Position numbers and translations under genes: made by a program. 64,000 nucleotides of DNA from Syntrophus sp034006265 (GTDB lineage: Bacteria > Desulfobacterota > Syntrophia > Syntrophales > Syntrophaceae). The first letter of the stretch is position 1; every line of letters begins with the position of its first letter. Under the pieces are notes generated by a model, which ran no database searches, was not told the DNA's origin, and was given only the letters and a program-made list of their open reading frames with translations. Below are positions 16,811-25,595 of this stretch, in pieces. The stretch covers positions 1-64,000 of the forward strand of contig JAVETB010000007.1 in the NCBI GenBank assembly GCA_034006265.1. Direction: 5' to 3'.

Positions 16811-18781
16811 TTACAGTCTGTTCTTTACCAGATCATCCACAACGGCGGGATCGGCCAGCGTGCTGGTGTCACCCAGGTCGCCAAGCTCATTGGCGGCGAC
16901 CTTCTTCAGGATGCGCCGCATGATCTTGCCGCTTCTCGTCTTGGGAAGACCATCCGCCCACTGAATCTTCTCAGGGGTGGCAATCGGGCCGATGATGGTC
17001 CGGACATAGGCGGTCAGTTCCTTCTTCAGATCATCCGAGGGCTGAACGCCGGTTTTCAAAGTAATATAGGCATAAATGGACTGCCCTTTGACCTCATGGG
17101 GATAACCGACTACGGCGGACTCTGCAACCTTCTCATGGGCGTTCAGGGTCGCCTCGATCTCGGCGGTACCCATGCGGTGACCGGAGACGTTGATGACGTC
17201 GTCGATACGACCGGTGATCCGGTAGTAGCCGTCTTTGTCGCGCAACGCGCCGTCACCGGAGAAGTAGTAGCCCGGATAGGGTTCGAAGTAGGTTTCCTCA
17301 TAGCGTTTGTGGTCGCCGTAAATCGTCCGGGTGATACCGGGCCAGGCGGTCTCGAAGCAGAGGGCGCCCGTGGCTTCCATCTCTTTCTTCAGTTCGCCGG
17401 TCTGGTCATCGACCAGGGCGGGAACGACACCCATGATGGGCAGGGCCGGTTTGGCCGGTTTGATGTCAATGGCGCCGGGCAGGGGCAGGATCATGTGTCC
17501 GCCCGTTTCGGTCTGCCACCACGTATCGACGATGGGGCACTTGCTGCCGCCGATCTTCTCATAGAACCACTGCCATGCTTCGGGGTTCAGGGGCTCGCCC
17601 ACGGAAGAGAGGACTCTCAGCGAGGACAGGTCGATCCCCTTCAGCCACTCGTCGCCTTCCTTGGCGATGGCGCGGATGGCTGTCGGCGCCGTATAGAAGG
17701 ACGTGACCTTGTATTTCTCACAGACCTGCCAGAAACGGCTGTAGTTCGGATAGTTGGGAACACCTTCGAACATGATGGAGGTGGCGCCCAGCGTGAGGGG
17801 ACCATAGACGACATAACTGTGACCGGTGACCCAGCCGATGTCGGCGGTGCACCAATGGACGTCTTCATCATGGAGGTCAAAGGCGAACTTGGAGGTGTAA
17901 GCGGCATAGAGGAGATAGCCGGCCGTGGTGTGGAGGGCGCCCTTGGGCTGCCCTGTGGAACCGGAGGTGTAAAGGACGAAGAGGGTGTCTTCCGCATCCA
18001 TCTGCTCCGGTTCACAGTTGGCGTCCACCGTGGCCATTTCATCATGCCACCAGAGGTCTCTTCCCGGCGTCCAGTCGCACTGGATTTTGTCGCCCACGCG
18101 CTGGACCACGATGACCTTTTCCACAGTAGGACATTCCTTCAGGGCCAGATCGGCATCTTTCTTCTGGGGAACCGCTTTGGCGCCGCGGAAGGTACCGTCA
18201 CAGACCACCAGGAGCTTTGCCTGGGAATCCTGGATCCGGACAGCCAGGGCATCGGAGCTGAAACCACCGAACACGATGGCATGGATGGCACCGATGCGGG
18301 TGCAGGCCAGCATGGCGATGGCAGCTTCGACCACCATGGGGGCATAGATGCAGACACGGTCACCCCTCTTGATGCCGTGCTTCTTCAGAACATTGGCGAA
18401 CTTGCAGACTTCCGCATGGAGTTCCTTATAGGTATAGGCCCTCTGCTCGCCGGGCTCATTGCCTTCCCACTGAATGGCTACCTTATCGCCCTTTGTTGCC
18501 AGATGGCGGTCCAGGCAGTTGTAGGATACGTTCAGTTTCGCGCCTTCAAAAAACTTCGCAAAGATGGGGCCTTTGCGGATGTCAAAGTTGTAATCCATGA
18601 CCTTGTCCCACTTCTTGTCGAAGGTCAGAAGTTCATCAGCCTGCTTCGCCCACCAAGCTGCCGGATCGGCAATGGATTCCGCATACAGTTTGTCATACTC
18701 TGCCCGGCCCTTCACCCAGGCTTTCGCCAATATTCTCTCAGGCACCGGATAGAACTCTTTCAATATCGACTCTTCTCCCAT
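16811..18781 (-). CDS. acs: Acetyl-CoA synthetase, AMP-forming
   Basis: 656 residues, the standard Acs length. Motifs include the P-loop YTSGSTGQPKG (about 268-278), the acetate-pocket region VDTWWQTETGGHMI (about 412-425), the hinge region TGRIDDVINVSGHRMGTAE (about 522-540) and the A10 lysine in PKTRSGKIMRR (Lys about 619). It is first in the acs-etfB-etfA-emo operon, with GGGAGG 5 nt before the ATG. In Syntrophus aciditrophicus an AMP-forming Acs is known to run in the ATP-forming direction (acetyl-CoA + AMP + PPi to acetate + ATP); linkage to Etf here fits that role, but direction cannot be read from the sequence. Confidence 0.96.
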   Translation of the reverse strand: MGEESILKEFYPVPERILAKAWVKGRAEYDKLYAESIADPAAWWAKQADELLTFDKKWDKVMDYNFDIRKGPIFAKFFEGAKLNVSYNCLDRHLATKGDKVAIQWEGNEPGEQRAYTYKELHAEVCKFANVLKKHGIKRGDRVCIYAPMVVEAAIAMLACTRIGAIHAIVFGGFSSDALAVRIQDSQAKLLVVCDGTFRGAKAVPQKKDADLALKECPTVEKVIVVQRVGDKIQCDWTPGRDLWWHDEMATVDANCEPEQMDAEDTLFVLYTSGSTGQPKGALHTTAGYLLYAAYTSKFAFDLHDEDVHWCTADIGWVTGHSYVVYGPLTLGATSIMFEGVPNYPNYSRFWQVCEKYKVTSFYTAPTAIRAIAKEGDEWLKGIDLSSLRVLSSVGEPLNPEAWQWFYEKIGGSKCPIVDTWWQTETGGHMILPLPGAIDIKPAKPALPIMGVVPALVDDQTGELKKEMEATGALCFETAWPGITRTIYGDHKRYEETYFEPYPGYYFSGDGALRDKDGYYRITGRIDDVINVSGHRMGTAEIEATLNAHEKVAESAVVGYPHEVKGQSIYAYITLKTGVQPSDDLKKELTAYVRTIIGPIATPEKIQWADGLPKTRSGKIMRRILKKVAANELGDLGDTSTLADPAVVDDLVKNRL

Positions 18782-18863
18782 TTTTACCTCCCTTTAAGGT
18801 TTTGATAGTTTAAACACTGGTGCTTCTTGGACATTTCTAAACTGGGATGTACCCAATACATCA

Positions 18864-18892
18864 TTAATAAAGCGGCCTTGAGCTCTGCGCAA
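18864..18892 (-). promoter_or_regulatory. Possible acs operon promoter
   Basis: On the minus strand TTGCGC (18892-18887) is followed after 17 nt by TATTAA (18869-18864), about 80 bp upstream of the acs ATG. The match is moderate; other promoters in the long gap are possible. Confidence 0.3.
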
Positions 18893-19435
18893 ACCCACCC
18901 CGTGACTCTTCATTTGGCGGATCATAAAGAAGGCATGGACGATGGATATAACACACGAGGGGCAAACCTCTAATGAACAAAATAAAAACGTTAATTAAAT
19001 AAGGATTTTTTACCCCGGCGAGAATGCACGCGAGGGAAATAATGACTACAAACCACGGTGTTACGCGCCTTGCACTATATCAATGCGCCTTTGATGTCAA
19101 GTAATATTTTCGGCCCCGTACAGTGGTAAAGATTCACGCCCTTCCCGCAAAGTGTGTCTTTTTTGCCACGCTTGGTTTTCGCCATCCGCAAAGGCCTGCA
19201 TGAATTTCCGCTACCGGCCCTTCAGGAGTAACTCCTTACAAGGGTTAGGCTAAGACAGAACGAAATGGTTTGTTTTTTCCTGTATTTCAGCGTTTTTGCA
19301 GTGCCTGAAATCGAAGGCCTTCCGTCTTTCCTGAGACAATTCCCCCGTCATCGCTATTTTATGGTATGCAATCTGCAGGCACTTTTCAGCATGAGGTAAG
19401 GGGTTTCGGCATTTTGCTGTTTTTCCCTTCATTAC

Positions 19436-19495
19436 TTGACAGGGCTTTACCTTCAATGTTAGTTAGACTTGAAATTTTATTTGGAGACGTATCAT
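19436..19495 (+). promoter_or_regulatory. Possible porin promoter region
   Basis: A perfect TTGACA (19436-19441) has only weak -10 candidates 17-18 nt downstream. A second pair, TTGAAA (19469-19474) and TATCAT (19490-19495) with 15 nt spacing, overlaps the same region. Either would leave a leader of about 140-170 nt before the porin. Confidence 0.35.
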
Positions 19496-19640
19496 CAATA
19501 ACAAATGAAAGGGGGTTGATGCCGGGAGTAAGGAGAATATTAAAGTTGATGAAGGATTCGATTTAGAGGAATTGGAGATGGTTTTTTAATGCCCGTTGAA
19601 AAACCGGAAAAACAACAAATTATTGTTTCAGGAGGATACA

Positions 19641-21020
19641 ATGAAGAAATTTTGGGTAGCGTTGATCGCTGTCGCAGTGGTCGCAGGCTTCGCCCTGAGT
19701 GCATCAGCGGCGGATGTCAAATTCAGCGGCTCCTACTACGTCACCGGTCTCTATGCGGATAACTGGGGCCTTGAGGATGATGATTCCGCAGGCGGCGTGT
19801 ACGCTCAGAGGCTGAGAGTTGCAACGGCCTTCAAGATCGCCGAGGGATTGACCTTGAACACCCGCTTTGACGCCTTGGAGGGTCGTTGGGGCCAGTACGG
19901 TTACATGGGCACTGCTGTGGATCGCCAGGGCCATGACGTGGGAGGCCGAGATGCCGATGACAACAACATCGCCTTTGACCGCGCCTGGGTCAGCTTTGCC
20001 GTCCCCTTTGGTCAGTTTGATGTGGGTCGTCAGGCCCAGAACGAATGGGGAACCCGTTTCGCAAGCGACAGCTTTGATGCGGAAGCCATCCGCTTCTCCA
20101 CCAAGAACGGCCCCTGGGAAGTCGGCGCCTTCTACGAGAAGCAGATCGAAGCCTACGGCGCTGAGGACTACGATAACATCGTCAGTGACGGCGGCGTCAA
20201 CGACGGCGATCGCGACAACTACGGCGTTTATGGCAAGTACAAGTGGAACGGCGGCCTGGCCGGCCTCCAGATTCAGTTCATGAACGACGCAACCGAAAAC
20301 TTTGCCAATCTCTACGGCGCTGGCGATTACAAGGCCAAAATCTGGACGCTTTCGCCCTATATGCAGGGCACCTTCGGTCCTGTCTTTGTGGAAGCAGAAA
20401 TCAACTATGCATACGGTGAAGCTGAATCCGAGCTGGATTGGGATGATGTGGACATCCGCGCATGGAACGCCTTCATTCACGCCAAGGGCAATATCGGCCC
20501 CGCCTATGTCGGCGCCTTCTACGCCTATGTCTCTGGTGACGATCCCGACTCCGACGAAGAGATCGAAGGATCCAACTTCTTCGGTAGCAGCAGTTACCGT
20601 TCCGGTCTGCCCACAGGCGGCGCCATCTTCGATCCCTGCCTGATCCTCTGGGGCGCATACGCCAACAAGTGGCTGGGCGACAGCACGGCGAGATCCCTTA
20701 GTTTAGGTACCGATCATCATACCGGTGCGGTCATGGAAAATGCCCACCTCTTCCAGATTTACGGCGGTTTCAAACCGATTCCGAAACTGGACGTCAAGGC
20801 CAAGCTGAGCTACGCCTTTGCCGACGAGAAGCCGGACAACTATGATGATGACGACTACGGAACGGAAATCGACCTCACCGCCGCGTACAAGATTTACGAC
20901 AACCTGACCTATACGGTCGGCTTCGGTTATCTGTGGGCTGGTGACATTTACAAGGGCGCCACCGACAACGATGTGGATGACACCTACCTGCTTATGCACA
21001 GACTGGATCTGAGCTTCTAA
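19641..21020 (+). CDS. Outer-membrane porin
   Basis: 459 residues with a clear Sec signal peptide (MKKFWVALIAVAVVAGFALS, cleavage likely after ASA near residue 23). The mature part alternates short amphipathic strands with Asp/Gly/Asn-rich turns and ends in LDLSF, a C-terminal Phe typical of outer-membrane beta-barrels. The first strand (VKFSGSYYVTGLYADNW) and strands such as FDVGRQAQNEWGTRF resemble general or OprD-like porins of Deltaproteobacteria. The ATG is chosen because GGAGG lies 5 nt upstream and the signal peptide begins there. It is monocistronic, with a strong terminator after it; substrate selectivity is unknown. Confidence 0.85.
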   Translation: MKKFWVALIAVAVVAGFALSASAADVKFSGSYYVTGLYADNWGLEDDDSAGGVYAQRLRVATAFKIAEGLTLNTRFDALEGRWGQYGYMGTAVDRQGHDVGGRDADDNNIAFDRAWVSFAVPFGQFDVGRQAQNEWGTRFASDSFDAEAIRFSTKNGPWEVGAFYEKQIEAYGAEDYDNIVSDGGVNDGDRDNYGVYGKYKWNGGLAGLQIQFMNDATENFANLYGAGDYKAKIWTLSPYMQGTFGPVFVEAEINYAYGEAESELDWDDVDIRAWNAFIHAKGNIGPAYVGAFYAYVSGDDPDSDEEIEGSNFFGSSSYRSGLPTGGAIFDPCLILWGAYANKWLGDSTARSLSLGTDHHTGAVMENAHLFQIYGGFKPIPKLDVKAKLSYAFADEKPDNYDDDDYGTEIDLTAAYKIYDNLTYTVGFGYLWAGDIYKGATDNDVDDTYLLMHRLDLSF

Positions 21021-21062
21021 GCGGAGCCTCGTTTCGGATTTCCATTGTAAAGGTTCCATTTC

Positions 21063-21096
21063 AGCGCCCCGGGGCATGCCTCCGGGGCGCTTTTTT
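21063..21096 (+). terminator. Rho-independent terminator of the porin gene
   Basis: GCGCCCCGG (21064-21072) and CCGGGGCGC (21082-21090) form a perfect GC-rich stem extended by A-T, followed by six T (21091-21096), about 43 bp after the porin stop. Confidence 0.9.
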
Positions 21097-21106
21097 ATCT
21101 CCCTTC

Positions 21107-21133
21107 TTGACCGGATCAGCACCCCATGATAAC
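21107..21133 (+). promoter_or_regulatory. Possible hflX promoter
   Basis: TTGACC (21107-21112) and GATAAC (21128-21133) with 15 nt spacing lie just after the porin terminator. If real, the TTG at 21107 is part of a -35 box and cannot be the hflX start codon. Confidence 0.35.
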
Positions 21134-21220
21134 TACTTCAGTCGACCAAAAGCCCCTCTCAGCAGCCTGGATCGCCCGGAGACGGGTGCACCTTTTGCCC
21201 ACCCAAAAAGGAGAAACACG

Positions 21221-22858
21221 ATTCAAAAAATTTACGGGAATCTCACGGGCCTGAAACCCGTCCAACTCAAACGGCTGGAACAAATCTACCGGAGACGGGT
21301 GCCGCCTGATGCCATCGTCACACAGGAAATGGCCAGGCAGCTCACGGAACTGTCCCGGGAGCTCAACCGGCAGCTCGGGGTGTTGCTGAGCCGCCGCGGA
21401 GAAGTGGCCTTTGTGATCGTCGGCACACACCGGGACATCCTGATCCCCAGCCTGGAGGGATTCCGCTCCTCTTCCACCCGCTTCAAGGGTCTCCGTCTTG
21501 TTCACACCCACCTGAACCCCGAGCCCCTGAGCGCCGAGGACCTCAGTGACCTGGCCCTTCTTCGCCTTGATCTCATCTGCGTTGTGGAAGTCGGTCCCGA
21601 CGGACTGCCGGGTTTCGTCTCCACCGCCCACCTGATTCCCGAAAACCCGGATGGCAGCTACTGGCTGATTGCTCCGCCGCAACGGATATCCGATTTGAAG
21701 GCGGACTTTCTGGCCTTCATAAACGCCCTGGAGAATGAGTTTGCCCGAACCCAGCGGTCCCGGAAGGTGGATTCCGCTGACCGGGCCATTTTGATCCGGG
21801 TCGAAACGAATCCCCTCTCCGACAGCGCGGGATCCCTGGAAGAGCTCAAGGAACTGGCCCGATCCTGCAATGTGGAGGTCTTTGATACGATTCTGCAGCA
21901 TCGGACGCAACTCGACCCGAAATATCTCCTCGGAAAGGGAAAACTGGCCGACGTCATCATCAAAGCCCTGCAGATGGATGCCAATCTGCTCATCTTCGAC
22001 CATGAGCTGACACCCGCCCAGATCCGTTCGCTTGCGGATTTTACGGAAATGAAAGTCATCGACCGGACACAGGTCATCCTGGACATCTTCGCCCGCCGCG
22101 CCCATAGCCGGGAGGGCAAGATTCAGGTGGAGCTGGCCCAGCTGAAATACCTTCTGCCCCGACTGGCGACACGCCACACGGGCATGTCCCGCCTCACCGG
22201 GGGGATCGGCGGCCGGGGACCCGGGGAAACCAAGCTGGAGATCAACCGCAGGCGGGTGCGGGAACGGATCCAGCACCTGGAGCAGGACATCCGCAATATC
22301 GAAAAGGCCAGGGGGCAGCGGCGGCTCAGGCGGGAACGGACAGGCCTGCCCGTGATCTCCATTGTGGGCTACACGAACGCCGGAAAGTCCACCCTGCTCA
22401 ACACCCTTACAAAAAGTTCCGTTTTCACCGAAGACCTTCTCTTTGCCACCCTGGATCCCAAAAGCTCGCGGCTGCGGTTCCCCAGGGATGCGGAAGCCGT
22501 CATCACCGATACCGTGGGCTTCATCCGCGACCTCCCCACCGATCTCTTTTCCGCCTTCAAGGCCACCCTGGAGGAACTCTACGAGGCGGACATCCTCCTC
22601 CACGTCATCGACGTGAGCAATCGGAGCTTTGAAAACCACATTGCAGCGGTGGAAAAGATTCTGGAGGAAATCGGCATTTCAGGCAAGAAAACCCTGCGGG
22701 TTTTCAATAAGGCCGACCGCTTGGAGGACAAGGCCCTTCTTGGGATCCTCTGCCGGCGATTTCAGGCCGTCGCCGTTTCGGCTCTGCAGCCGGAGAGCCT
22801 GGGGCCGCTTCTGGAGCGCCTGGAGGAAATTATCTCGCCTCAAGATGCCGGCCGATGA
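21221..22858 (+). CDS. hflX: GTPase HflX (ribosome-splitting)
   Basis: A large-subunit-binding translational GTPase that splits stalled ribosomes. It has the N-terminal HflX domain with LDPKYLLGKGK, the glycine-rich GGIGGRGPGETKLE, then a coiled linker and G motifs: G1 VGYTNAGKST, G3 DTVGFI and G4 NKAD. Homologues begin close to KIYGN. The only good ribosome-binding site (AAGGAG at 21208-21213) sits 7 nt before an ATT codon at 21221, giving 545 residues, so an AUU start is proposed. The frame is open to a TTG at 21107, which would add 38 residues of poor family fit and has no site. The 3' end overlaps convergent waaA by 29 bp. Confidence 0.9.
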   Translation: MQKIYGNLTGLKPVQLKRLEQIYRRRVPPDAIVTQEMARQLTELSRELNRQLGVLLSRRGEVAFVIVGTHRDILIPSLEGFRSSSTRFKGLRLVHTHLNPEPLSAEDLSDLALLRLDLICVVEVGPDGLPGFVSTAHLIPENPDGSYWLIAPPQRISDLKADFLAFINALENEFARTQRSRKVDSADRAILIRVETNPLSDSAGSLEELKELARSCNVEVFDTILQHRTQLDPKYLLGKGKLADVIIKALQMDANLLIFDHELTPAQIRSLADFTEMKVIDRTQVILDIFARRAHSREGKIQVELAQLKYLLPRLATRHTGMSRLTGGIGGRGPGETKLEINRRRVRERIQHLEQDIRNIEKARGQRRLRRERTGLPVISIVGYTNAGKSTLLNTLTKSSVFTEDLLFATLDPKSSRLRFPRDAEAVITDTVGFIRDLPTDLFSAFKATLEELYEADILLHVIDVSNRSFENHIAAVEKILEEIGISGKKTLRVFNKADRLEDKALLGILCRRFQAVAVSALQPESLGPLLERLEEIISPQDAGR

Positions 22859-24131
22859 GATCGGCATAACGCCGGGCCGCGCCGGCGTTGGCGGCGATGG
22901 CCAGCCGGCCCTGCTCGCCCCGGTGCTTTAACTGCTCGGGATCGGCAAGGAGAGAGAGTATCCGCTCCAGCAATTCCTTTTCGTCGGCAATAGAAATGCC
23001 GGCCCCTGCCTCTTCGAGGAGGGCCTTTTCCCCTTCAAAATCCTCCATTGACGGCCCGTACAAGACCACTTTTCCCCAGGCGGCCGCCTCCAGGATATTC
23101 TGCCCTCCCCGCGGGACGAGACTTCCCCCGCAATACACCACCGTGGCCAGGCTGTAGGCCTTGAACAATTCGCCGATGACATCCACGATCACGATGCGAT
23201 CCCCCTTGCGCCGCCGTCCGCCGCCCATTTCGGATACCCGGAAGATGTCCTTGAAACCGGCCTGCCGGACCAGGTCGGCCACGGCATCCCCTCTTTCGAT
23301 ATGGCGGGGAACGAGGATCAGCTGAAATTCCGGATCAACCTCCAGCAGGCGCCGGTAAACGGCCAGGCAGGCAGCTTCCTCGCCTTCATGGGTGCTCCCG
23401 GCAACGAAAACAGGGCTGCCTGGCCGGATGTCGAGCTTCCGGGCAATTTCCGCCTGGAGGTTGTCAGAGGTCCGGGAGGCCAGGCTGTCATATTTGGCGT
23501 TGCCGAGGATCTGGACCTTTTCCCGCAAGGCGCCCAGTTCCACCACCCGTCGGGCATCCGTTTCCGAGATCATGCCCAGTCCGTCCAGCCCCTCCAGCAA
23601 GCCCTTCCAGAAAAACCGTGTTCGGCCGTAACGGCGGAATGAACGGGGGGAGATACGGCCATTGACCAGGACAACCTGCACTCCCCCGGCCCTGCACTGG
23701 GTCAGAAAGTTCGGCCAGAGCTCCGTTTCCGTAGGGACGAATACGTCGGGCCTTATGCGCCTGAGCATCTTTGCCACGACGAAGGGCAGATCCAGTGGGT
23801 AGTAGATGCGAGCCGTCGCCTGGGTAACGAGGCGATCCGCCATTTCCCGGCCCGTTTCCGTGCTCGTGGAAAGGACGAGACAGGCCCGGGGATATCTCGT
23901 CCGCAGTTCGGCCATCACCGGAGCGGCTGCAGTCACTTCGCCCACGGAAACGGCATGCATCCAGATGCGCGGGCTTCCGTCCAAGCCGGAAAAGACCTCC
24001 CCGTCCGGATATAAGCCCAGTTTGGGTCCGAGACTTTTGCGGTATTTTCCCGTAAGAACCATCCGGACGGCATAATAGGGAAGACCGGCAAGGGCGGCCA
24101 GAGGCAACAACAGATTATAGAGAAAAATCAT
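22830..24131 (-). CDS. waaA: 3-deoxy-D-manno-octulosonic acid (Kdo) transferase
   Basis: A 433-residue GT30 enzyme (KdtA) that adds Kdo from CMP-Kdo to lipid IVA at the inner membrane. It has an N-terminal membrane anchor (MIFLYNLLLPLAALAGLPYY) and the conserved MHAVSVGEV with the catalytic Glu (about 60), PTETELWPN, VNGRIS, GNAKYD, AGSTHEGEE, VPRHIERG and GGSLVPRGGQNILEAA. The ATG at 24131 is chosen because GGAG lies 8-9 nt upstream; an in-frame ATG further up is possible. It is divergent from rpe across about 190 bp. The number of Kdo residues transferred cannot be predicted. Confidence 0.93.
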   Translation of the reverse strand: MIFLYNLLLPLAALAGLPYYAVRMVLTGKYRKSLGPKLGLYPDGEVFSGLDGSPRIWMHAVSVGEVTAAAPVMAELRTRYPRACLVLSTSTETGREMADRLVTQATARIYYPLDLPFVVAKMLRRIRPDVFVPTETELWPNFLTQCRAGGVQVVLVNGRISPRSFRRYGRTRFFWKGLLEGLDGLGMISETDARRVVELGALREKVQILGNAKYDSLASRTSDNLQAEIARKLDIRPGSPVFVAGSTHEGEEAACLAVYRRLLEVDPEFQLILVPRHIERGDAVADLVRQAGFKDIFRVSEMGGGRRRKGDRIVIVDVIGELFKAYSLATVVYCGGSLVPRGGQNILEAAAWGKVVLYGPSMEDFEGEKALLEEAGAGISIADEKELLERILSLLADPEQLKHRGEQGRLAIAANAGAARRYADLIGRHLEAR

Positions 24132-24324
24132 TCTTTCAGCTCCATTCTTTCCCATGCTCACCGGGGATTTCAAGCCTCGAAGCGGAACGGACGGTTTCCG
24201 CTGCGCTTCGGCGCAGCGTTCCGCCCCCGGCGGTATGCATCAGATCCAGGGTTTTTCCTTGACGGCCCCGCTGAGATGTTGTAACCCTTTTGCTCAAACT
24301 CATTCAGGAATACGGTATTGCTTC

Positions 24325-25008
24325 ATGAAAAAGATAGCCCCTTCGATCCTGTCCGCCGATTTTGGTCGTCTTGGCGAAGAAATCGCCGCCGTAGAAGCCG
24401 CCGGAGCAGACTGGATTCATATTGATGTGATGGACGGCCACTTTGTGCCCAACATCACCATCGGGGCACCGGTTGTCCGGTCCCTGCGGAAGTACACCCG
24501 GCTGCCCTTTGATGTCCACCTGATGATCGACCGACCGGAAGCGTATCTTGACGCCTTTCTCGACGCCGGCTCCGACGTCCTTACCGTTCACCTGGAAGCG
24601 GCAAATCATCTGCACCGCACGATCTCCCACATCAAGGAGCGGGGCATCCGGGCAGGCGTCTCAGTCAATCCGGCGACGCCGCTGTCCCTTCTGGAAGACA
24701 TTCTCCCCGATCTGGATCTGCTCCTCATCATGACCGTAAATCCCGGATTCGGCGGACAGCAGTTTATCGACAGCATGCTGCCCAAGATCCGCAAAGCCAG
24801 GGCCATGATTTCAGCCTCCGCTCCTCACGTACTGATCGAAGTGGACGGAGGGATCAACCTGGACAACATTTCCACCATTGCCCGATCCGGAGCGGATGTA
24901 CTGGTTGCCGGATCAGCCGTTTTTTCCAGCGATCATTACGGCCAGACCCTTGCTGCCATGCGTTCTGCGCTGAAATGCCCCCCGGATTGCGTGTTCCCAA
25001 CCGCCTGA
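24325..25008 (+). CDS. rpe: Ribulose-phosphate 3-epimerase
   Basis: A 227-residue TIM-barrel enzyme interconverting ribulose 5-phosphate and xylulose 5-phosphate in the pentose phosphate pathway. Family markers are IAPSILSADFGRLGEE, the metal ligands in HIDVMDGHFVPN and VHLMI, VNPGFGGQ, the catalytic Asp in EVDGGI, and VAGSAVF. The ATG begins the canonical N-terminus, though the ribosome-binding site is weak. The YacP-like gene begins 41 bp downstream. Confidence 0.95.
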   Translation: MKKIAPSILSADFGRLGEEIAAVEAAGADWIHIDVMDGHFVPNITIGAPVVRSLRKYTRLPFDVHLMIDRPEAYLDAFLDAGSDVLTVHLEAANHLHRTISHIKERGIRAGVSVNPATPLSLLEDILPDLDLLLIMTVNPGFGGQQFIDSMLPKIRKARAMISASAPHVLIEVDGGINLDNISTIARSGADVLVAGSAVFSSDHYGQTLAAMRSALKCPPDCVFPTA

Positions 25009-25049
25009 ACTTCCTGGAATCGGGAACTTCTTCCCGTCTCTTTTCTGCT

Positions 25050-25589
25050 ATGCACATCATCATCGACGGCTATAACCTGATCCGGCAGAGCGAAACCTTC
25101 CGCCGCTTCGAAAAGCAGAGCCTGGAAGCCGGAAGGCGGGCGCTCCTTCAACAGGTTTCCCTGTACCGGCAACAGAAGGGACATCGGATCACGGTTGTCT
25201 TTGACGGATGGGAAAGCGGTTCCCCTTTCGAGGAGCGGGACCGCCAGGGAGGAATCACGATCATATACTCCCGCAGGGGAGAAAAGGCCGATGATGTCAT
25301 CAAGCGCATGACGTTGCATCTGGGTGAGGAAACCGTTGTTGTGACGTCGGATCGCGATGTCGCAGGGTTTGTTCTTCGAAGGGGAGCAACAGCCTTATCC
25401 TCTCCGGAGTTCGAAGCGGTGATCGCCAGGACAGCCGCTTCAGAAAATTCTCCGGCCATTGCCGATGGCCCTCCAGAAGAAACGGAGGAGGAAGAGGACC
25501 GGAAACCCGGGGGCACCCGCAAGAAAGGGCCGGCCCACCGGCTGTCCCGCCGAGAGAAAGCAGCTCGAAGCCGCCTGAAAAAACTTTAA
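25050..25589 (+). CDS. NYN/PIN-domain RNA-binding protein (YacP/Rae1-like)
   Basis: A 179-residue NYN domain protein. MHIIIDGYNLIR gives the first catalytic Asp and Asn, VVFDGW the second acidic site, and GEKADDVIKR and VVTSDRDVAG the remaining acidic residues. In Bacillus, Rae1/YacP is a ribosome-associated endonuclease. The tail from about residue 135 is acidic (EETEEEEDR) then strongly basic (RKKGPAHRLSRREKAARSRLKKL), probably contacting RNA or the ribosome. It is 41 bp after rpe and converges on holA with 6 bp between stops. Nuclease activity is inferred from the fold. Confidence 0.78.
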   Translation: MHIIIDGYNLIRQSETFRRFEKQSLEAGRRALLQQVSLYRQQKGHRITVVFDGWESGSPFEERDRQGGITIIYSRRGEKADDVIKRMTLHLGEETVVVTSDRDVAGFVLRRGATALSSPEFEAVIARTAASENSPAIADGPPEETEEEEDRKPGGTRKKGPAHRLSRREKAARSRLKKL

Positions 25590-25595
25590 CCCGCC

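Larger units (their letters stand above)
18782..19640. other. Long divergent intergenic region acs/porin
   Basis: 859 bp without a convincing gene, AT-richer than its surroundings. Short open frames here lack ribosome-binding sites and recognisable sequence. It should hold the promoters of acs (minus) and the porin (plus), with a long porin leader; a 7-bp stem (GGTTTTT/AAAAACC, 19580-19605) precedes the porin ribosome-binding site. No tRNA, repeat array or mobile element was seen. Confidence 0.5.

Noticed and set aside
16574..18805. A long open frame on the plus strand opposite acs
   Set aside because: It is antisense to a full-motif Acs, has no ribosome-binding site and reads as a low-complexity Gly/Asp/His-rich shadow caused by the codon bias of acs.
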